Position numbers and translations under genes: made by a program. A DNA stretch of 64,000 nucleotides, from the NCBI GenBank assembly GCA_028377305.1, contig JAONJW010000005.1, forward strand, positions 1 through 64,000. Reading direction: 5' to 3'. Positions 60,016 through 64,000 of this stretch are shown one piece after another (within the stretch, counting starts at the first letter, position 1; every line of letters starts with the position of its first letter). The notes under the pieces were generated by a model. That model searched no databases. It was not told where the DNA came from and saw nothing but the letters and a program-made list of their open reading frames with translations. The DNA comes from Prolixibacteraceae bacterium (GTDB taxonomy: Bacteria; Bacteroidota; Bacteroidia; Bacteroidales; Prolixibacteraceae).

Positions 60016-61314
60016 ATGTTTGAGCGTATTAAAGAGAAAACGCTGCATGTGCAGCAATTGGCTTCGTTAGGATATCTCGTAAAATGGCTTCTATTGTCTT
60101 TATTGGTAGGATTATTGGCAGGGGCAGCGTCTGCTTTCTTCCTTAAATCATTACATTGGGCTACCGACTTCCGAAATGACCATATGATGATTATTTTTGG
60201 ATTGCCTATAGGTGGACTGGTTATTGGTTTGATGTACTACTATTGGGGAGAAGGAGTGGTAAAAGGAAACAATCTATTATTGGAAGAGTTTCATAGCCCA
60301 AAGAAGATCATACAACTTCGAATGGCTCCTTTGGTCTTCATTGGAACTGTGATAACCCACCTCTTTGGAGGTTCAGCAGGACGAGAGGGGACAGCCGTAC
60401 AAATGGGGGGAGCTATTGCTGATCAATTCACCAAATGGTTGAAATTAGATAAACGAGATAGGCGTATTCTTATCACTTGTGGCGTGGCAGCAGGTTTCGC
60501 TTCTGTTTTTGGTACTCCATTAGCAGGAGCCATATTCGCATTAGAAGTATTTACGATTGGTCGAATGCGTTACGACACGATCGTTCCTTCCTTCCTTTCT
60601 GCCGTATTTGCAGATTATGGATGTCGTATGTTTAATGTTCACCACACCCACTATGAGATTTTCAGCATCCCTAATTTAGAAGTGCAAAATTTCCTTTGGG
60701 TCGTTTTAGTAGGTGTTCTTTGTGGTTTGGCAGGAATGTTATTCTCTAAAGGAGTACACTTTTGGGGAGATCTTTTCAAGAAGATTAAATATGCTCCTTT
60801 TCGTCCTGTGGTAGGTGGAGTCGTTTTAGCCTTAATCATTTGGGCAATGAACTTCGATACCAAATACATAGGTCTTGGAGTTCCTACTATTGTAGATTCG
60901 TTCTCTCAACAGATGAATTGGTATGACTTCCTCTTGAAGATACTCTTTACCACCTTTACGCTGGGGGCTGGATTTAAAGGGGGAGAAGTAACCCCTCTAT
61001 TCTTTGTCGGTGCTACTTTAGGTAGTGCGCTATCTATGTGGGTTCCACTACCCATATCATTGTTGGCTGGAGTTAGTTTTGTGGCCGTTTTCTCCGGTGC
61101 AACCAACACCCCGATAGCTTGTACAATGATGGGCATAGAGCTGTTTGGTGTTGAAGCAGCAGCTTATATTGCTGTAGCTTGTGTGATTGCCTATCTATTC
61201 TCAGGACATTCAAGCATCTATAGTGCACAGGTCATCGGTAGTCCTAAGCATTGGAAATTTGATGATGAAAAAGGGAAGACACTTTCTCAGATCGATGCAG
61301 AGAAGCATAAATAG
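60016..61314 (+). CDS. CLC-family anion transporter, fluoride-type (CLC-F/EriC-F-like)
   Basis: A 432-residue CLC protein with two internal halves. The usual GSGIP chloride filter is replaced by GNNLLLEEFH (~84), GREGP reads GREGTAVQMG (~122), and GFKGGEVTPLFF with GATLG follows (~325). GNNL(I) and GREGT are, from what I know, marks of the fluoride/proton antiporter branch, which protects cells from fluoride. The gating Glu of GREGT is present. It stands alone on the plus strand and is ended by a strong hairpin. Fluoride selectivity is an inference from these motifs. Confidence 0.85.
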   Translation: MFERIKEKTLHVQQLASLGYLVKWLLLSLLVGLLAGAASAFFLKSLHWATDFRNDHMMIIFGLPIGGLVIGLMYYYWGEGVVKGNNLLLEEFHSPKKIIQLRMAPLVFIGTVITHLFGGSAGREGTAVQMGGAIADQFTKWLKLDKRDRRILITCGVAAGFASVFGTPLAGAIFALEVFTIGRMRYDTIVPSFLSAVFADYGCRMFNVHHTHYEIFSIPNLEVQNFLWVVLVGVLCGLAGMLFSKGVHFWGDLFKKIKYAPFRPVVGGVVLALIIWAMNFDTKYIGLGVPTIVDSFSQQMNWYDFLLKILFTTFTLGAGFKGGEVTPLFFVGATLGSALSMWVPLPISLLAGVSFVAVFSGATNTPIACTMMGIELFGVEAAAYIAVACVIAYLFSGHSSIYSAQVIGSPKHWKFDDEKGKTLSQIDAEKHK

Positions 61315-61326
61315 ATCTATTTATTA

Positions 61327-61375
61327 AACAAAAAAGGATGTTCGTTTTTATTATAGTGGACATCCTCTTTTGTTT
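61327..61375. terminator. Terminator after the CLC gene
   Basis: ACAAAAAAGGATGTTC and its near-complement GGACATCCTCTTTTGT form a 15-bp stem with minor mismatches around a ~14-base loop. The remaining gap to 61587 has no feature that I can support. Confidence 0.75.
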
Positions 61376-61587
61376 AATGTTCTTTTACGAAATCGAATGA
61401 ATCAGAATTCATACTTGGAATATATTCAGTAATATCGGTCTTCGCAAGTCTTGGAGTAAGTGAAACGAATATAAATATCTGAACCTGATTATGTCTCTGT
61501 TGAATCGATGAAATAATACACCGATTCAATAGTTTTTGTATCCATAAAAATTATCGCATCTATTTTAATAGGGTTATGTCTGAAGTG

Positions 61588-62643
61588 TTATTTCTTTTGC
61601 TTTTTATAGTCATAGATTACGCCTTCAACCATCCACTCAGCCAACAATTGTCTATTGCTTGGTTGTAGAAGACGTTTTTGATCTCTTGGGTTCTTAATAT
61701 TTCCTAGTTCAATAAAAACTGTTGGAGGATCTGTTGTCGAGAGCATATGAAGATCTCGATGAACAACTTTACCATTATAACCACGTTGTGGTTGATATTG
61801 AGCATATTTCTGACGTATAATTTCTCGCATATTATAAGCCATATTCTTACCTTTTCTACTTCGTTTGAAGTAGTAGAAGAATAGATCTATTTGGGTGGTG
61901 ATCAGATGTGCATCCACATGTAAAACCAATAATCTTTGGTATTTATACTGTTTGTTCTTTCGGTAAAGAGTATTAACAGCATTGGCACGTTGACGTAATC
62001 GTTTCTTCTGATTTAAAGGAATCTTTTTACTAGGATAACAAACTTCAGTGCAGTTGTTTTTAAGAAAACGATCGTCACGAATACCATCTTTAGGGTCACG
62101 AGTAATGATATATACTCGGGCACCATTACGGATAAGTTCTCGTCCAAGTCTAAGGGTCACATCATAGGCGTATTCATCCTCTGTAATCATCTTATTTTCG
62201 ATCGTCTCAACTGCTCCAGGATCGGGGCCTCCATGACCACTAACCAGATAAAACACACACCCTTTTAGTTGTTCATTTCGAATATGCACTGTATCATAAT
62301 TACTTCCAAAGATATTATATTTACGAATAGCAATGGGTGCTTTATTTACAATACCTTTTGACGTAGGTGTTGAATTGGAAGACTTTGTTGTTTTGACAAG
62401 AGGTAGCTTGTACTTTACTCCGACAAATACCTGTTCGTTCTTCCCAATATTCTTTTCATTGAGAGCAATAAAATTCTTTTTGTATTTGATTGGGTCAAGA
62501 TGATTTCGTTCAAGAATTTTATATATACCATCTCCTTTTTTTGCAACAACATATTTATAGTTCGATTGCCCGGATGCAACAGAACTCACAAATATCAGAA
62601 GAGTCAATAGGAATAAGTTGGTGTATCGATTGATAATGTTCAT
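61588..62643 (-). CDS. N-acetylmuramoyl-L-alanine amidase with LysM-like domain
   Basis: A 351-residue exported Amidase_3 protein that cuts the amide between MurNAc and the peptide stem in peptidoglycan. A signal peptide (ending ASGQ) is followed by a LysM-like segment (VVAKKGDGIYKILERNHLDP) and the zinc-amidase domain with HGGPDPGAVE (His ligand), the EDEYAYDVTLRLGREL (Glu) helix, LLVLHVDAH (His) and the catalytic FIELGNIKNPRD (Glu). An alternative ATG at 62670 would add nine residues before the signal. It lies 217 bp downstream of the regulator at the right edge. Confidence 0.92.
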   Translation of the reverse strand: MNIINRYTNLFLLTLLIFVSSVASGQSNYKYVVAKKGDGIYKILERNHLDPIKYKKNFIALNEKNIGKNEQVFVGVKYKLPLVKTTKSSNSTPTSKGIVNKAPIAIRKYNIFGSNYDTVHIRNEQLKGCVFYLVSGHGGPDPGAVETIENKMITEDEYAYDVTLRLGRELIRNGARVYIITRDPKDGIRDDRFLKNNCTEVCYPSKKIPLNQKKRLRQRANAVNTLYRKNKQYKYQRLLVLHVDAHLITTQIDLFFYYFKRSRKGKNMAYNMREIIRQKYAQYQPQRGYNGKVVHRDLHMLSTTDPPTVFIELGNIKNPRDQKRLLQPSNRQLLAEWMVEGVIYDYKKQKK

Positions 62644-62860
62644 TACGTTATGAAAGGATTTTAATGACATGCGCTGGTTGAAAATAATGATTTACGTCTC
62701 TGCTACTATAACCGTATGCAGTTAATATTGTTCAACCATGATGTGTTTAATGTATTAATCCATATCGTATTTGTGTGCATAAATTCGTGATCGTTTTTTA
62801 TGAATAGTAAAACAGTGTCCCGAATATATAATTTTTATATTGGAAACTTATGTTTTGATT

Positions 62861-64000
62861 TTAGTTTTTGAGGTTGTTTTCTCTATACATTTTGGGACTC
62901 ATATTATGTTGCTTTCGAAATGCTTTCGAAAAGTATTTAGGATCAGAGTATCCACACTCAAATGTGATTTGAGAAATACTCTTATCTGTGGTGATCAGTA
63001 GGTGTTCGGCTTTTTTTATTCTTTTACGTGTTAACAACTCATTTGGGCTTATCCCTGTCTCTACGATAGTCTTTTTATATAGTGACGAGTAGCTGATGTT
63101 AAGTTTTTGTGCAACTTCTTCCATCGATATCTGTCCTTGTTTCATCTCTTGGTTGATGATTAGCTCTAATTTGTGTGTAAAGCTATTGACATGATGATGG
63201 AAAAGAAAATCATGAGAACGGGTTGAGGTCTCTCTTTTCTTGGTAATATAGTTTTTGATTCTAAGTTTTAGCTCTTCTGGTTCAAATGGCTTTTGAATAT
63301 AGTCATCTACTCCTAGTTTTAGGGCATCTAACCTCTCTTTCTTACTGTGGTTGGCAGTGATTAGTATGAATGGAATATCTTGTGTCTTGGGATTCTGTTT
63401 AATCAGAGTGAACAGTTCGGTGCCTGAGATACCTTCCATTTGTAAATCACTGACAATTAAGTTAAAATCTCTGGTTTGAATTTTTCCTAGTGCCTCTTGT
63501 CCATTGGTGGAGGTCTCTACGATGTAGCTTGATGAGAGGTATTCTGAAAGATATTGTCGCATTTCAGGATGATCTTCCACAATAAGGATAGATTTTTTGT
63601 TTGGCAAACATTTGCTGCTTTCATCCATTATAGAGGAACTGATCTCAGGAACCTGTGTTGTTTCAAATTGACTTAAACTGCTTTGTTTCTTATTTTGTGG
63701 AAATTGAAGAATGAATGTTGCACCTGCCTGTGATGGGGCAAGTTGAATTGACCCTTGGTGAAGATGCATTAGGTCTTTGCAAAGTGCTAGACCTATTCCA
63801 GTACCTCCTTTTTTAACTCCTTGATGACTCTGGTAGAACATATCAAAAATACGTTCTTGTTCTTCGCTCGGAACACCACATCCACTATCTTTGATGGTAA
63901 TCTGTACTTTCTGTCCTTTGGTTTTGTAGGTTACCTCAATATGGATATTGCCATATACTGGTGTAAACTTAAACGCATTAGAGAGTATATTATACCAAAC
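62861..64000 (-). CDS. Hybrid two-component regulator, C-terminal part (5' end beyond window)
   Basis: The frame is open to the right edge, so 380 codons of a longer gene are seen. It starts within an HATPase domain (N-box WYNILSNAFKFTP, then KDSGCGVPSEEQERIFDMFY and GTGIGLALCKDLMHLH), then a receiver domain (SILIVEDHPEMRQYL, phosphorylated Asp in LIVSDLQMEG, Lys in YIQKPF), and an AraC-type DNA-binding domain (ISMEEVAQKLNISYSSLYKK, FECGYSDPKYFSKAFRKQHN). This is the layout of hybrid two-component systems that control polysaccharide-use loci in Bacteroidota. The periplasmic sensor half is outside the window. Confidence 0.94.
   Translation of the reverse strand, partial: VWYNILSNAFKFTPVYGNIHIEVTYKTKGQKVQITIKDSGCGVPSEEQERIFDMFYQSHQGVKKGGTGIGLALCKDLMHLHQGSIQLAPSQAGATFILQFPQNKKQSSLSQFETTQVPEISSSIMDESSKCLPNKKSILIVEDHPEMRQYLSEYLSSSYIVETSTNGQEALGKIQTRDFNLIVSDLQMEGISGTELFTLIKQNPKTQDIPFILITANHSKKERLDALKLGVDDYIQKPFEPEELKLRIKNYITKKRETSTRSHDFLFHHHVNSFTHKLELIINQEMKQGQISMEEVAQKLNISYSSLYKKTIVETGISPNELLTRKRIKKAEHLLITTDKSISQITFECGYSDPKYFSKAFRKQHNMSPKMYRENNLKN

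Noticed and set aside
1-64000. tRNA and rRNA genes
   Set aside because: No segment with a T-loop GGTTCGAnTC pattern in a cloverleaf context and no rRNA stretch was seen in any intergenic region.

Overview
The window is a chromosomal stretch of a low-GC (roughly mid-30s to 40 %) member of the Bacteroidota, most likely a marine Marinilabiliales/Prolixibacteraceae-type organism. The pointers are: promoters of the TAnnTTTG type ahead of many genes; Bacteroidota-restricted small families (DUF4295 behind rpmB-rpmG, paired DUF4252 proteins behind an ECF sigma factor, DUF6266, DUF4268); a PafA-type phosphatase homologue; GH20-like lipoproteins; a TlpA/DUF4369 lipoprotein; an anaerobic sulfatase maturase; and a hybrid two-component (HTCS-like) regulator cut by the right edge. 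The genus is inference.

Layout. 0.3-5 kb: a Gfo/Idh/MocA oxidoreductase with pdxB, then gnd, a small membrane protein and elbB. 5-7.3 kb (minus): a PafA-like protein without its catalytic residues and a CYTH protein. 7.6-9.5 kb: a DEAD-box helicase with a DbpA-type RNA-binding domain and an Arg/Gly repeat tail. 9.6-10.0 kb: a probable decayed histidine-kinase fragment. 10.2-12.4 kb: a GH20-like lipoprotein. 12.5-20.4 kb: ung and an unknown partner, speA, a 558-residue unknown, and a translationally coupled YfcC-type transporter/CPBP protease pair. 20.4-25.7 kb is the accessory-looking part: a 22-bp repeat array, a perfect 49-bp inverted repeat built from 11-bp units, a DUF6266 gene, an unknown membrane protein, two small membrane proteins, and a full-length frameshifted paralogue of the unknown membrane protein.

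25.7-35 kb is housekeeping: rpmB-rpmG-DUF4295-ftsY, a HEAT-like/DUF4268 pair, a PhnA-type protein, a SixA-like phosphatase, rsmE, an endonuclease/exonuclease/phosphatase lipoprotein, a thioredoxin lipoprotein, a BFD-like ferredoxin and a MaoC dehydratase. 35-40 kb (minus): a second GH20-like lipoprotein, a membrane TPR-HTH regulator and an acyltransferase. 40-46 kb: TatD, TcdA, the sulfatase maturase, YchF and RocD. 46.4-48.4 kb: a tight ECF sigma/membrane protein/DUF4252/DUF4252 operon. 48.6-58.1 kb: uvrA with a PIF1-like helicase, a BlaI-like repressor, a FucP-type sugar symporter and RecD2. 58.2-64 kb: a coiled-coil membrane protein, TauE, a CLC protein with fluoride-type motifs, an amidase and the truncated HTCS.

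The most unusual observations are three envelope proteins (one PafA-like, two GH20-like) that keep their enzyme folds but have lost almost all signature catalytic residues, and the repeat/inverted-repeat locus at 20.6-20.97 kb beside a duplicated and decaying membrane-protein family. No tRNA, rRNA, CRISPR array or intact transposase gene was seen. Comparisons with families are from memory of their signatures; no alignment was run.
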